A stretch of DNA of 64,000 nt from Desulfoscipio geothermicus. GTDB taxonomy: Bacteria; Bacillota; Desulfotomaculia; Desulfotomaculales; Desulfallaceae. The stretch covers positions 1 through 64,000 of the forward strand of contig JAENYF010000008.1 of assembly GCA_016841905.1 (NCBI GenBank). Direction: 5' to 3'. The position numbers were made by a program, and so were the translations under genes. Numbering within the stretch: the first letter of the stretch is position 1; every line of letters starts with the position of its first letter. The notes under the pieces are model-generated. The model was not told the DNA's origin, did not search any database, and saw only the letters and a program-made list of their open reading frames with translations. Shown here piece by piece: positions 35,288-43,268 of this stretch.

Positions 35288-36103
35288 TTATTCTTTAAAT
35301 TTAATTATAAAAAGCTGCTGATCATCGGTATTAAAAAAATCATCATCTGTTATTGGCTGCTTTGCTGTGATTATCAGACTGCTGCCGTCCTTTTCCCAAA
35401 TGCTTTGTTGTAGCTCATGGGTTTCGTTATATCTAAAGCGCGGGGGATTGGCCAGGCGAGCATTGCTTAAACCCTGTAGCACATCGGCCAAGCACGGTGA
35501 ACCGTTTACCGTTACCTTTAACTCTTTTGAATTGAGCTGACCAAAATAATCATCAGCTATTAGAGCCATGCGCACGCCCAGCAATAATTGGTCACATTTT
35601 TCCTGGTGGTGGAGTAAAGCCTGTTTCATGAAAATTTGTTGACGCATTTCTCTTTTTAATGGGCGAATATATGGCGTAACCGGGGAGAAAACGATTTCTT
35701 GCTCATAATAGGGTTTTATATCCAGCACTGGGGTTTCATTTATAGCATCCAATCCACTAACCCAAAGAAGGTTGTCTTTAACTTGCTCCAAACGGACCAG
35801 TGACAAGGCAATAGGATTGGGGCGGCCATAGGCACGCAGGCTAAAAACTCCATATTCAGGAAGGTTGGAATTAACCTTCCCGGGTACGACTTTCAAAGTG
35901 TCTCGCGGTGCCTTGTGAAACCACATCTGAATCCAAAGATGCGAGTTTTTCTCAATTCGCAATAACCCGTCCTTGTATTCGGGAAATATTTCGATCTGGG
36001 AGGTACCTCCCCCAATCGGCACATTGTCCAAGGCCTGGAAATCAGATCTAATAATCCCTATCGGTTTTAAAGTAATAATGCCTGTTTCATTACATACTGA
36101 CAT
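35288..36103 (-). CDS. TsaA/TrmO-domain protein with an FmdE-like C-terminal domain
   Basis: Residues 8-140 match the TsaA (TrmO, YaeB-like) domain: P-I-G-I-I-R-S-D, the H-L-W-I segment, R-P-N-P-I-A-L-S and L-D-I-K-P-Y. The remaining 125 residues resemble FmdE of formylmethanofuran dehydrogenase clusters (Q-L-L-L-G-V-R-M-A-L-I, a Cys in G-S-P-C-L-A-D-V), but the first H-G-H-x-C-P motif is degraded to H-H-Q-E-K-C. TrmO methylates t6A in tRNA. FmdE-like domains are linked to Mo/W enzymes. It is the only cytoplasmic protein among the surface genes, which supports a Mo/W theme. AAAGGATGTTCCTAA precedes the ATG. Confidence 0.7.
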   Translation of the reverse strand: MSVCNETGIITLKPIGIIRSDFQALDNVPIGGGTSQIEIFPEYKDGLLRIEKNSHLWIQMWFHKAPRDTLKVVPGKVNSNLPEYGVFSLRAYGRPNPIALSLVRLEQVKDNLLWVSGLDAINETPVLDIKPYYEQEIVFSPVTPYIRPLKREMRQQIFMKQALLHHQEKCDQLLLGVRMALIADDYFGQLNSKELKVTVNGSPCLADVLQGLSNARLANPPRFRYNETHELQQSIWEKDGSSLIITAKQPITDDDFFNTDDQQLFIIKFKE

Positions 36104-36138
36104 TTAGGAACATCCTTTCTCAGCCTTTTATTCAACTA

Positions 36139-37515
36139 CTAATTCAATGCATTAACAATAACTGTCACTGCCTCCGCTCTGGTGGCACCTGCCTGGGGCC
36201 GGACGGTGTCGTCGGGATAGCCATTAATAATTCCGTGCTCCGTAGCAGCGGCCATAGCTTCCCTAGCCCAGCTGGAAATGCTGCTACTATCGGCAAACTG
36301 CGTATCCCTTGCTGCCGGTGTCAGCTTTGCGGCCTTAACGATCATTGCGGCCATCTGCTCCCGGGTGATCAGGTCATTTGGACCAAAGGTATCGGCGTCA
36401 TAACCGCTGACTATTCCGTTGGCAGCTGCAATAGCTATGCAATCTCCAGCCCAGTGGCTGGCTGTATCTGCAAATTTTTTACCGCCATTCGAAGACGACA
36501 ACTTGAATGCATTTACCAGCACGGTGGCAAATTCGGCCCGGGTAATGGATTTGTTCGGCTTGAAACTGCCATCCGGATAGCCGCTTATGCAGCCCATAGC
36601 CACTAGTTTGTTAATGTTGTCATATGCCCAATGGCCGGTAATATCATTTAATGCTACAGCTATTACCTTGTCAGTATTAACTACATCTTTCTTATCTGCT
36701 ATTACGGCAAATTTTGTGAAATGGTTCACCTGCATCGTTATGGTATTTCCAGAAACAGTGCCTCCGAGATTAACCCACTTGCCCTGGCTATCATCGTAGT
36801 AGTAAATCGCCGGAGTCTCATCTGGACTGATTAATGCGAGATCAAAGCTAAGTGTTATAGTTACATTTTTGTCAAAAGTATAGCTATTCTTGCCATCCAC
36901 GCTGAATTCATATACAGTGCCGACAAGCTTGAAACCCGCAGGAACATCTGGAGGGTTGGTTACCTTTTGGACTTTTACCTCCACTCTGCTGGTACCTGTC
37001 AGCGAGTAGGCGGGTATTTCAATTGTAGCTTCACTGCCCAAACTTATTGTGCCGCCCGCGCTGGGAGTGACTGTAGCCTTCCCGGTTGTTGAAGTAACTG
37101 CATGAGATATTGTACCGCCACCGCCACCGCCGCCATTAGAACCGCCATCATTGCTGCTCTTATCTACCTTAAAAGTGAAATTAACCGGCGCAGGTAATTC
37201 TTTGGCGCCAATATCGATCGTATATTGACCCTCCACTGCGTCGTCATTAAGTTGAAAGACAGTGGAAAAAGCACCGTTTAACACAGGCGGCTGAGCCGCA
37301 TATGCAATACCGCCTGCGGCATTGCGCACTATAATAGTAACCTGCGTAATATCTTGCGCATTACCGGTAATTTGGATGTTATCTCCAGGTTGGTAATTTT
37401 GAGAAGGAACCGGTGTGTCAAGACTGACTGATGGTCCATTGGCTTCAGCAAAAGAAACTCCCATGTATAACAAGAAGATAACCGGAGCTAATAAAACACA
37501 GAATAGCTTTTTCAC
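36139..37515 (-). CDS. SLH surface protein with an Ig-like domain, first gene of the cluster
   Basis: The 458-aa protein has a signal peptide, one Ig-like domain of the type found in the 30736 protein (Y-Q-P-G-D-N-I-Q-I-T-G-N-A, V-R-N-A-A-G-G), a Gly-rich linker and a beta-rich middle part resembling ZU5-like surface domains (I-P-A-Y-S-L-T-G-T). Three SLH repeats (about 285-455) end it. It lacks the oxidoreductase-like domain. AAGGATGG suggests the GTG at 37515, with the ATG at 37524 an alternative. It lies about 290 nt after the riboswitch terminator. Confidence 0.8.
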   Translation of the reverse strand: MKKLFCVLLAPVIFLLYMGVSFAEANGPSVSLDTPVPSQNYQPGDNIQITGNAQDITQVTIIVRNAAGGIAYAAQPPVLNGAFSTVFQLNDDAVEGQYTIDIGAKELPAPVNFTFKVDKSSNDGGSNGGGGGGGTISHAVTSTTGKATVTPSAGGTISLGSEATIEIPAYSLTGTSRVEVKVQKVTNPPDVPAGFKLVGTVYEFSVDGKNSYTFDKNVTITLSFDLALISPDETPAIYYYDDSQGKWVNLGGTVSGNTITMQVNHFTKFAVIADKKDVVNTDKVIAVALNDITGHWAYDNINKLVAMGCISGYPDGSFKPNKSITRAEFATVLVNAFKLSSSNGGKKFADTASHWAGDCIAIAAANGIVSGYDADTFGPNDLITREQMAAMIVKAAKLTPAARDTQFADSSSISSWAREAMAAATEHGIINGYPDDTVRPQAGATRAEAVTVIVNALN

Positions 37516-37800
37516 AAGTACCATCCTTTTTTGTAAATTACATTAGAAATTAAATTATAGTTATAAAAATACGTAAAACCGGAATGCTGCTTAGAAAACT
37601 TGCACCTTCTTTCTTATTCTTTCTAAATAAATCCGGATTTTACCACCTCCAAATTAATTATTGCTCTCCTAAAATTCACCACTTCATATTTAAGAGCTCA
37701 CCCCATTGCAAGTGGGCCTTGCCTACGGATTACTTTCCAACCGGTTATTCGACAGATTTCTTAAAAGTTGGGGGGTCTACTTACTGCCGCATAAAAACAT

Positions 37801-37842
37801 AAAAAAAGACCTCAGTCTTAACCAAGGCTGGAGGTCTTTTTA
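37801..37842 (-). terminator. Terminator (probable attenuator) upstream of the surface cluster
   Basis: On the minus strand AAAAAGACCTC and GAGGTCTTTTTTT pair with inner CAG/CTG pairing, followed by seven T. It lies about 30 nt after the riboswitch-like element and 285 nt before the first gene, so it can stop transcription in the leader. An A-run on the other side means it could also work on the plus strand. Confidence 0.7.
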
Positions 37843-37869
37843 AAAATAGATAAACAGTAAATGGTTAGT

Positions 37870-37996
37870 TACATAACCATCCTGATATTAGATGTAATGC
37901 CCCTTTCCAACCATGGGAGGCTGATCTGTTTCCAGATTAACCCTTAAAGGCCTTTTGCCATGACTAAGTGTTTTAGACAAGAAGACTCGGAGCTAA
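37870..37996 (-). promoter_or_regulatory. Candidate molybdenum/tungsten-cofactor (Moco/Tuco) riboswitch
   Basis: The minus strand shows, in order, CATGG (37962-37958), a short A/G segment, a GAAA-capped hairpin ATCTG-GAAA-CAGAT (37937-37924), GCCTCCC (37921-37915), CCATG pairing back with CATGG, and GGAAAGG (37908-37902). GCCTCCC followed by a closing strand and GGAAAGG is the conserved core I recall from the E. coli moaA Moco riboswitch. The long P3 arm of that RNA is absent, as in variants proposed to sense tungsten cofactor. A terminator hairpin follows. Confidence 0.6.
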
Positions 37997-38229
37997 ATTA
38001 TAAAATTATATAAAATTCATTTTTTTTATTCTATGCCAAACTTTAATATTTGGTCAAGTTAAATTTTTCTATTATATTCGACATTATTCTACATATTATT
38101 ACATAATTAATAACATCCTACATGGTTAATTAAAAAATACTTCCCGCTTTTCAAAAAGTCTAATGCATGCCCCTTAATTGACCCCTTACGCATTTAAAAA
38201 AATATCTCTGTCAGCGGATCCATGCCAGC
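37997..38229. other. AT-rich intergenic DNA
   Basis: The stretch between the riboswitch-like element and the nucleotidyltransferase terminator is AT-rich and has no plausible gene. It probably holds the promoter for the surface cluster, but I could not pick one with confidence. Confidence 0.5.
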
Positions 38230-38268
38230 AAAAAGCTAAGCTGCCGCTTAACACGTGCAGCTTAGCTT
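38230..38268 (-). terminator. Terminator of the nucleotidyltransferase gene
   Basis: AAGCTAAGCTGC (38233-38244) and GCAGCTTAGCTT (38257-38268) form a perfect 12-bp stem. On the minus strand a T-run follows, 20 bp after the gene's stop. Confidence 0.85.
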
Positions 38269-38287
38269 ATGCAGTGAGCTACATCTA

Positions 38288-39136
38288 TTAATTTTGCAGT
38301 AGTTTTTCCGTTTCCGCAATCAGTTCTTGCAGTATCGCTATCGCCATACTTGTTTTATCCATGTCTGCGGAAATCAATGTGATTGCATAATCAACTTTTG
38401 GCTTGTAATTCGATGGTTTGATATTAAAACCATCTATCTTGGAGGCCGCCTTTTTCTCATTTAAGCAGTATTCTTCGTTCAGCGCAAAGATGACCTGGTT
38501 TAAACAGGCAATAGTGCGATAACAGCAGCCGGCGACATAAGTGATGTCATCCTTTTCCACATTGTCAGCGGCGTACATTAGCGAGTAATTTGCTTCAAAC
38601 ATGAAGTATTTTATAATGGCCTGCTGCGTCGCTTTAGGGTAAGTATTTGTTTTGGCTTTTAATTCGGCTATGCGATTGTTTGGATCAGCCAGTATTTTAC
38701 CAGTAGCTATTTCACCCATATACATGACATTAACAAAAGCATGGGGATGACCGGCATGGTAATGGGCCTCCACTTTACCTCTTAAACAATCATCAATTAC
38801 CTGTGAGACTTTTTCTACATCACGAAATACAAAATCAAAAAGATGTCCTTCAACCTCCAGCCACCCACCGCCGTTTACCCACGGACCCCATTCACCTAAG
38901 GAAGTAATTAATCCTTGCCTATGCTCATCATCAATATGGGCTGCTATTATACCTATATTCCGCACATTGAAACCAGCCGCTTCACTATAATAAATGCCGA
39001 TATCGATATCGGAAGTAATAGTTTCAGTGCCTCTAGCTCTTGAGCCCCCCAGAGCCACTCCCACAACTCCGGGTGCCTCTAATAATATATTGGCTACATC
39101 CTCTATAATCCTATCTAATTCATTTACAATATTCAA
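38288..39136 (-). CDS. Nucleotidyltransferase-domain protein
   Basis: The product (282 aa) has the polymerase-beta nucleotidyltransferase motif G-V-A-L-G-G-S-R-A-R-G, then S-D-I-D-I-G-I-Y-Y near residue 50, with a helical C-terminal half rich in Lys and Glu. Related proteins transfer AMP or other nucleotides to small molecules or proteins; aminoglycoside adenylyltransferases are distant relatives. The substrate is unknown. AGGAGGGAGG about 9 nt before the TTG at 39136 decides the start; the frame opens at an ATG (39181) with no ribosome site. Confidence 0.75.
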   Translation of the reverse strand: MNIVNELDRIIEDVANILLEAPGVVGVALGGSRARGTETITSDIDIGIYYSEAAGFNVRNIGIIAAHIDDEHRQGLITSLGEWGPWVNGGGWLEVEGHLFDFVFRDVEKVSQVIDDCLRGKVEAHYHAGHPHAFVNVMYMGEIATGKILADPNNRIAELKAKTNTYPKATQQAIIKYFMFEANYSLMYAADNVEKDDITYVAGCCYRTIACLNQVIFALNEEYCLNEKKAASKIDGFNIKPSNYKPKVDYAITLISADMDKTSMAIAILQELIAETEKLLQN

Positions 39137-39320
39137 ATACCGGTTCCTCCCTCCTATGATTAATGCTGAATCGAAAGTCATTTTTTAAAATTAGCGCCAT
39201 GATTAACAAAGCGAAAAATTCGTGGCGGTTAGCTATTGTATGTAAAAAATGTATTGCTGTCCGATACTGGTAACAATACCCTCCATATATCACTAGTATT
39301 GTTTCTGGCTATGAAAAATA

Positions 39321-39598
39321 TTAAAATGAGATACTTTCAAAATTTCCTTGCATATCCGCAATTTCAGCGACGCCGTCTTTAATATAAAAAATTCCAAGAG
39401 TTTGGCCGGTTTTTTCGTTGTACAGCTCTTCCATTGCCCCTTTCCATTGGCTGTACTGATTTCCACATTCGGGTTAGCTACGGTTTAAGCATATGACTGT
39501 TTGTGCTTACCCATACCGAAATATAATTTCCCTTCATATTCCATGAAAAAGCCGAAAGGCCTTACCCTAGGCTTATCCCCGTCTACCGTTGCACCATG
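39321..39598 (-). pseudogene. Remnant of a pyridoxamine-5'-phosphate-oxidase-family gene
   Basis: The minus strand encodes A-T-V-D-G-D-K-P-R-V-R-P-F-G-F-F, then M-E-Y-E-G-K-L-Y-F-G, then a TAA, then N-P-N-V-E-I-S, all typical of PNPOx-like flavin proteins. After G-K-G-Q-W about 40 residues are missing, and the usual end (E-E-L-Y-N...I-F-Y-I-K-D-G-V-A-E-I) continues in another frame to a TAA. No start codon remains. The gene is dead through at least three lesions. Confidence 0.75.
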
Positions 39599-39768
39599 AG
39601 CACCCCCAATAGTATTCCTAATTATGACTCTAGTATCAATTTTTTGGCTGGAAAAGTCAAGCCTGGGGATTTGTATACATGGTTCGGACTACCGGGAAAG
39701 CACAAAAGGATCGATAAGAGGCTTAGTAATCACCTTTTATCAATCCTTTATTATGCAATGCTAATGAA

Positions 39769-40095
39769 CTACTTTGTACCTGGACGCATCGGTTCAAAAG
39801 ATATAGTAACGAAATCCCATGCATTAGAACGTATATGAGATGTTTCAGTATAATATAATGTAATTTCAGAATCACTCGCCTTGGCGGATAAAGCCATTTG
39901 AAGTGCAGGAGCAAATGCCGGGTGGTTGCCAACAATAACTACTCTTTTTGTTTCAGGCGTATTTTTTATGACAGGTGCTAATTCATCCATATGAATAAAT
40001 AAATAAGCAGTACCAGATGAGTCTTCATTCCAAACACCCGTCACGGCTATATTGGTGATTTTACCCTTAACCCATCGTAATTTTGTGTCCGCCAA
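39769..40095 (-). CDS. Hypothetical protein (108 aa)
   Basis: AGGAGGGCGATTTAA precedes a TTG start, a strong initiation region. The soluble product has alternating beta/alpha character (T-K-R-V-V-I-V-G-N-H-P-A-F, S-E-I-T-L-Y-Y-T-E-T) but no motif I recognise. It lies beside the decayed flavoprotein gene, so this region may be losing genes. The function is unknown. Confidence 0.55.
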   Translation of the reverse strand: MADTKLRWVKGKITNIAVTGVWNEDSSGTAYLFIHMDELAPVIKNTPETKRVVIVGNHPAFAPALQMALSAKASDSEITLYYTETSHIRSNAWDFVTISFEPMRPGTK

Positions 40096-40589
40096 TTAAA
40101 TCGCCCTCCTTTTGCATATTTCGTTACTCTAGCCTAGTCTTTTTCTAGCTATGCATTTCATCAGTTAGGTAATCTTAACCCGGTAGATCGCTTCAAGACC
40201 AATTCTAATGTATAATAGCCTCACTGTCACTTCAAAATAGCGCGCGGATTCACCTCCACCACTTTAATTTGCATCTGACAACAGCATTTAGATTATGTGA
40301 TTACATTTATATTTTAGATTTAAACAAGTATAATTACAATGTAATAAATGGTATTTGGTGCATTATTTATACTATTATCAAAAATATTTTTAATTATATG
40401 ATAATATCAAATAATGTCGATTTAGGAGATAAGGTCATTACTTTCGTATTGTTTCGGTTCAGAGCTCTCGTTACAACTGCCTGAATATTTTGTCTTAGAG
40501 TTGGGAAAAAACTAATTTTATTATAAGTAAAAAAGAATAAATGCTTACGCGGTTCACATTTTTGATAACACTCAAAAAAAACTGCTAGC
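40096..40589. other. AT-rich intergenic DNA
   Basis: No gene is convincing here. The stretch is AT-rich (poly-A/T tracts around 40270-40420). A minus-strand GGAGGTGAATCC near 40250 precedes a short frame that lacks a start codon. The region probably holds promoters for the divergent genes at 40095 and 40635. Confidence 0.5.
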
Positions 40590-40592
40590 ATG

Positions 40593-40611
40593 CTCGGAGC
40601 GCACCTCCGAG
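40593..40611 (+). other. Hairpin in the leader of the TM1266-like gene
   Basis: CTCGGAG and CTCCGAG form a 7-bp stem with a five-base loop, 24 bp before the TTG start. No T-run follows, so it is not a terminator; it may affect translation. Confidence 0.4.
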
Positions 40612-40634
40612 GGCTATTAGAAAGGGGAAAAGCT

Positions 40635-40892
40635 TTGAACAGAGACATTTGCATATTCGGCATCCTGGTTGATGAAAGAACATGTCAAGCGCCTGAAGTG
40701 CAGGAGGTACTAACGAAACACGGGTCGCGCATTCTAAGCCGTAACGGCATACCGGATCCCGGCAGAGAGAGGGGAATTATCACTTTGACCATGCAGGCAA
40801 GTGATGAGGAAAGGATAGGCCTAGAGAATGACCTGAGCAGTATTAGCGGGGTCTATACTAAATCATTCTGTCTTGCAGAAGCTATTGAGTAA
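40635..40892 (+). CDS. TM1266-family iron-only hydrogenase system regulator-like protein
   Basis: The 85-aa protein fits the small ACT-like TM1266 family: an opening I-x-I-F-G-I-L-V-D, a central H-G-x-x-I-x-S-R-N-G-I-P, G-I-I-T-L-T-M and the final S-G-V-Y-T-K. Members are found next to [FeFe]-hydrogenase maturation genes, where a regulatory role has been proposed. No hydrogenase or maturase gene is in this window. AAAGGGG followed by the TTG at 40635 sets the start; the frame extends upstream to 40590 but through the leader hairpin. Confidence 0.75.
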   Translation: MNRDICIFGILVDERTCQAPEVQEVLTKHGSRILSRNGIPDPGRERGIITLTMQASDEERIGLENDLSSISGVYTKSFCLAEAIE

Positions 40893-41001
40893 ATAAAATG
40901 GTAGGGAATAGTCACAGATTTTGTGGGTAGATTCCTCATGAAATGCGACTTACATATTACGTGAGGGGCTTATTTAATCGAAATTGCTACCTAAAATAAA
41001 A

Positions 41002-41076
41002 TGGAGCGGAAGACGGGATTCGAACCCGCGACCCTCGCCTTGGCAAGGCGATGCTCTACCACTGAGCTACTTCCGC
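41002..41076 (-). tRNA. tRNA-Gly (GCC)
   Basis: The minus strand folds into a cloverleaf: acceptor GCGGAAG/CTTCCGC, anticodon stem CGCCT with loop containing GCC, T-arm GGGTTCGAATCCC, and an encoded CCA end. It is followed in the same direction by nothing recognisable before 40892. Confidence 0.95.
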
Positions 41077-41099
41077 AATTAATTTCAATTTGTTTATTG

Positions 41100-41176
41100 G
41101 CGGAGCTGACGGGAATCGAACCCGCGATCTTCGGCGTGACAGGCCGACATGTTAGACCGCTACACCACAGCTCCGC
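41100..41176 (-). tRNA. tRNA-Asp (GTC)
   Basis: The minus strand gives acceptor GCGGAGC/GCTCCGC, anticodon stem TCGGC/GCCGA with loop CTGTCAC (anticodon GTC) and T-arm CGGGTTCGATTCCCG. A full CCA does not appear to be encoded. It lies 23 bp upstream of tRNA-Gly on the same strand, so both are probably co-transcribed. Confidence 0.93.
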
Positions 41177-41360
41177 AAAAATAAGTCTTCGCAACAGCGA
41201 CATAAAATATCATACCAGCTTGTCTGCAATATGTCAAAGGTTTTTCTCGGAAATTAAGATAATCAGCAGCAAATATACCGGCGTTCTGAGTTGCTTAAAG
41301 CCGGCAAATATGTGTATTATTAAATTGCAAAGTTATTCAATCAAGGAAGGAATTACTAAT

Positions 41361-41843
41361 ATGGCTAAGAATAAAACCCCCATAACTCCTGCAATACGAC
41401 TGCTGCGCAATGAAAAGGTTTCTTTTGAGGAGCATACCTATGACTATGAGGACAGGGGCGGCACTGCAGTTTCAGCCAGAGAGCTGGGCGTTGACGAGCA
41501 TTCGATAATTAAGACATTGGTTATGGAGGACGAAAATAAGCAGCCTTTAGTTGTTCTAATGCATGGTGACCTTGAGGTTTCCACTAAAAAACTAGCTCGT
41601 CTGCTTGGTGTTAAAAATATAGTTCCATGCTCTCCTGAAACAGCCAATAAGCATACGGGGTACTTGGTGGGAGGAACCTCCCCCTTTGGTACCCGCAAAT
41701 CAATGCCTGTTTATATGGAGCAAACCATTGCCGAATTGCCAAAGATCTATATTAACGGCGGCAAGCGTGGTTTCCTGGTTATCCTTGATCCGCAGGATGT
41801 GATGCGCCTTTTGCAGCCAACCCTAATGCAGGTAGGCATATAA
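41361..41843 (+). CDS. ybaK: Cys-tRNA(Pro)/Cys-tRNA deacylase, YbaK/EbsC family
   Basis: The 160-aa protein has the YbaK layout: T-P-A-I-R-L-L near the start, an early H-T-Y-D-Y segment, the catalytic-type K near I-I-K-T-L-V, and G-Y-L-V-G-G-T-S-P-F-G-T-R-K followed by G-G-K-R-G-F-L-V. The family hydrolyses mischarged Cys-tRNA(Pro). AAGGAAGG ten bases before the ATG sets the start; the open frame continues upstream only through the tRNA genes. It is convergent with the sensor kinase gene, 2 bp apart. Confidence 0.9.
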   Translation: MAKNKTPITPAIRLLRNEKVSFEEHTYDYEDRGGTAVSARELGVDEHSIIKTLVMEDENKQPLVVLMHGDLEVSTKKLARLLGVKNIVPCSPETANKHTGYLVGGTSPFGTRKSMPVYMEQTIAELPKIYINGGKRGFLVILDPQDVMRLLQPTLMQVGI

Positions 41844-41845
41844 AC

Positions 41846-43261
41846 TTAAGCCTCATCGTAAAGAGGCAACAGTACTGTGAAAACACTACCGCCTTCAGAC
41901 CTGTTGGCGGCTACGATGAAGCCTCCGTGCCGATCAACAATCCAACGGGCAATAGACAGCCCTAGTCCGGAACCCTCCTGGCCGCGGGTGCTTTCACTGC
42001 GGTAAAAGCGGTCAAAAATGCGGTCTTCATCCCCTGGGGTTAACCCGGGTCCCTGGTCGGTAACAGCTATTTCCACCCACCCCTCCTTGGTTTTAGCAAC
42101 AGTTAGCCTCACTGTACCGCCCGGGGGCGAGTATTTAAAGGCATTGTCCAGCAAGATAAACATTAACTGGCTGAAATAATCGCTGTTTACTTGCACTTGG
42201 GCTTGGACTGGGTATTGTTCTTCAAAAATAAACTCCCGGTCGCCTGCTAGAAAGCGAGCTTTTCTTACTACTCCCTGGAGTAATTCCGCCAATAAAAAAG
42301 TTTCCTTTTCCGGCATGAATCCGGCGTCGGCTCGGGCTAATACCAGCAATTCTTCTACCAACCGGGTCAAGCGACGGGCCTCGTCGGTTATATCATTAAG
42401 CGCCTCTGCCATTAACACAGGGTCACCATCCCGCACCTTAAGCAGCAGCTCGGCGTTGCCCCTGATGGTGGTCAGTGGTGTGCGCAGTTCGTGGGAAGCG
42501 TCGGATACAAACCGACGCTGCAATTCATAGCTTTGCTGCAGTTGGTGATACATGGTTTCCAACCTTTTCAGCATGGCGTTTAAGGTGTCCACCAGCCGCC
42601 CCAGCTCGTCTGCAGGTCCATTATATTCGATGCGCCTGCTTAAATCGCTGCCAATTTCGATAGAGGCGGCTGTTTTAGTGATTTTATCCAGAGGCCTTAA
42701 AGCAGTCCGGCTTAATAACCATCCCAGCAGTGCGGCAAGGATTACTGATGTCGTACCTACCAGGGCAATAAAATAGCGCAAGCGGTTAAGCAGGTTATGA
42801 ACAGTGGAGAGTGCTCGTCCCACTTGCAGCAAACCCACCAAGTTTCCCTCAACCACCAGTGGTACACTGTACACCCTTATTTGCTGCCCGCCCGACAGCA
42901 CTGTTTCGTAAAAGCTTTTTCCCTGCAGAGCGCGTCTTAGCGTATATTCACCTAGTGGCAGGTATTGTCCACCCAGGTTACTGGAGCGGGAAACCACACG
43001 CCCCCTGGTATCAACTACCTGCAGGTATGTATCAGGTGTCGCAAACACATCTACGTCGGGCAGCACTAATTCACGCAGTGAAGATGGAGAACTGGTGACC
43101 TTAATAGATTTTACCAGCGATACAGCACGAGCGGCAATGCCTTCATCCACTTCTTTATATAGAGTGTGGGAAGTGGCAAACAGCAATACCACGGTGAGTA
43201 TAAGCAATACCAGGCTGAGCACCCCGGTGTACAGCAAGGTAAGTTTCGTACGCAGATGCAT
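41846..43261 (-). CDS. Sensor histidine kinase (HAMP, OmpR-type pair)
   Basis: The 471-aa protein has an N-terminal helix (about 8-30), an extracellular sensor domain of about 130 residues, a second helix (about 165-185), a HAMP domain (about 186-240), HisKA with D-A-S-H-E-L-R-T-P-L-T and a HATPase domain (D-N-A-F-K-Y-S, D-Q-G-P-G-L, G-S-G-L-G-L). Together with the next gene it forms a two-component system. Its position beside HtrA suggests envelope or protein-folding stress sensing. GGGAGCAGTGATCATTAA precedes the ATG. The regulator gene ends 7 bp upstream. Confidence 0.93.
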   Translation of the reverse strand: MHLRTKLTLLYTGVLSLVLLILTVVLLFATSHTLYKEVDEGIAARAVSLVKSIKVTSSPSSLRELVLPDVDVFATPDTYLQVVDTRGRVVSRSSNLGGQYLPLGEYTLRRALQGKSFYETVLSGGQQIRVYSVPLVVEGNLVGLLQVGRALSTVHNLLNRLRYFIALVGTTSVILAALLGWLLSRTALRPLDKITKTAASIEIGSDLSRRIEYNGPADELGRLVDTLNAMLKRLETMYHQLQQSYELQRRFVSDASHELRTPLTTIRGNAELLLKVRDGDPVLMAEALNDITDEARRLTRLVEELLVLARADAGFMPEKETFLLAELLQGVVRKARFLAGDREFIFEEQYPVQAQVQVNSDYFSQLMFILLDNAFKYSPPGGTVRLTVAKTKEGWVEIAVTDQGPGLTPGDEDRIFDRFYRSESTRGQEGSGLGLSIARWIVDRHGGFIVAANRSEGGSVFTVLLPLYDEA

Positions 43262-43268
43262 TTAATGA

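Noticed and set aside
39596-39838. Plus-strand 80-codon frame
   Set aside because: No ribosome site and no recognisable motif; it overlaps the end of the hypothetical gene on the other strand.
40190-40260. Minus-strand short frame after GGAGGTGAATCC
   Set aside because: A good ribosome-site-like sequence, but no start codon at the right distance and only about 30 codons to the stop.
41001-41360. Upstream extension of the ybaK reading frame
   Set aside because: It runs through the two tRNA genes; the true start has its own AAGGAAGG site at 41343-41350.
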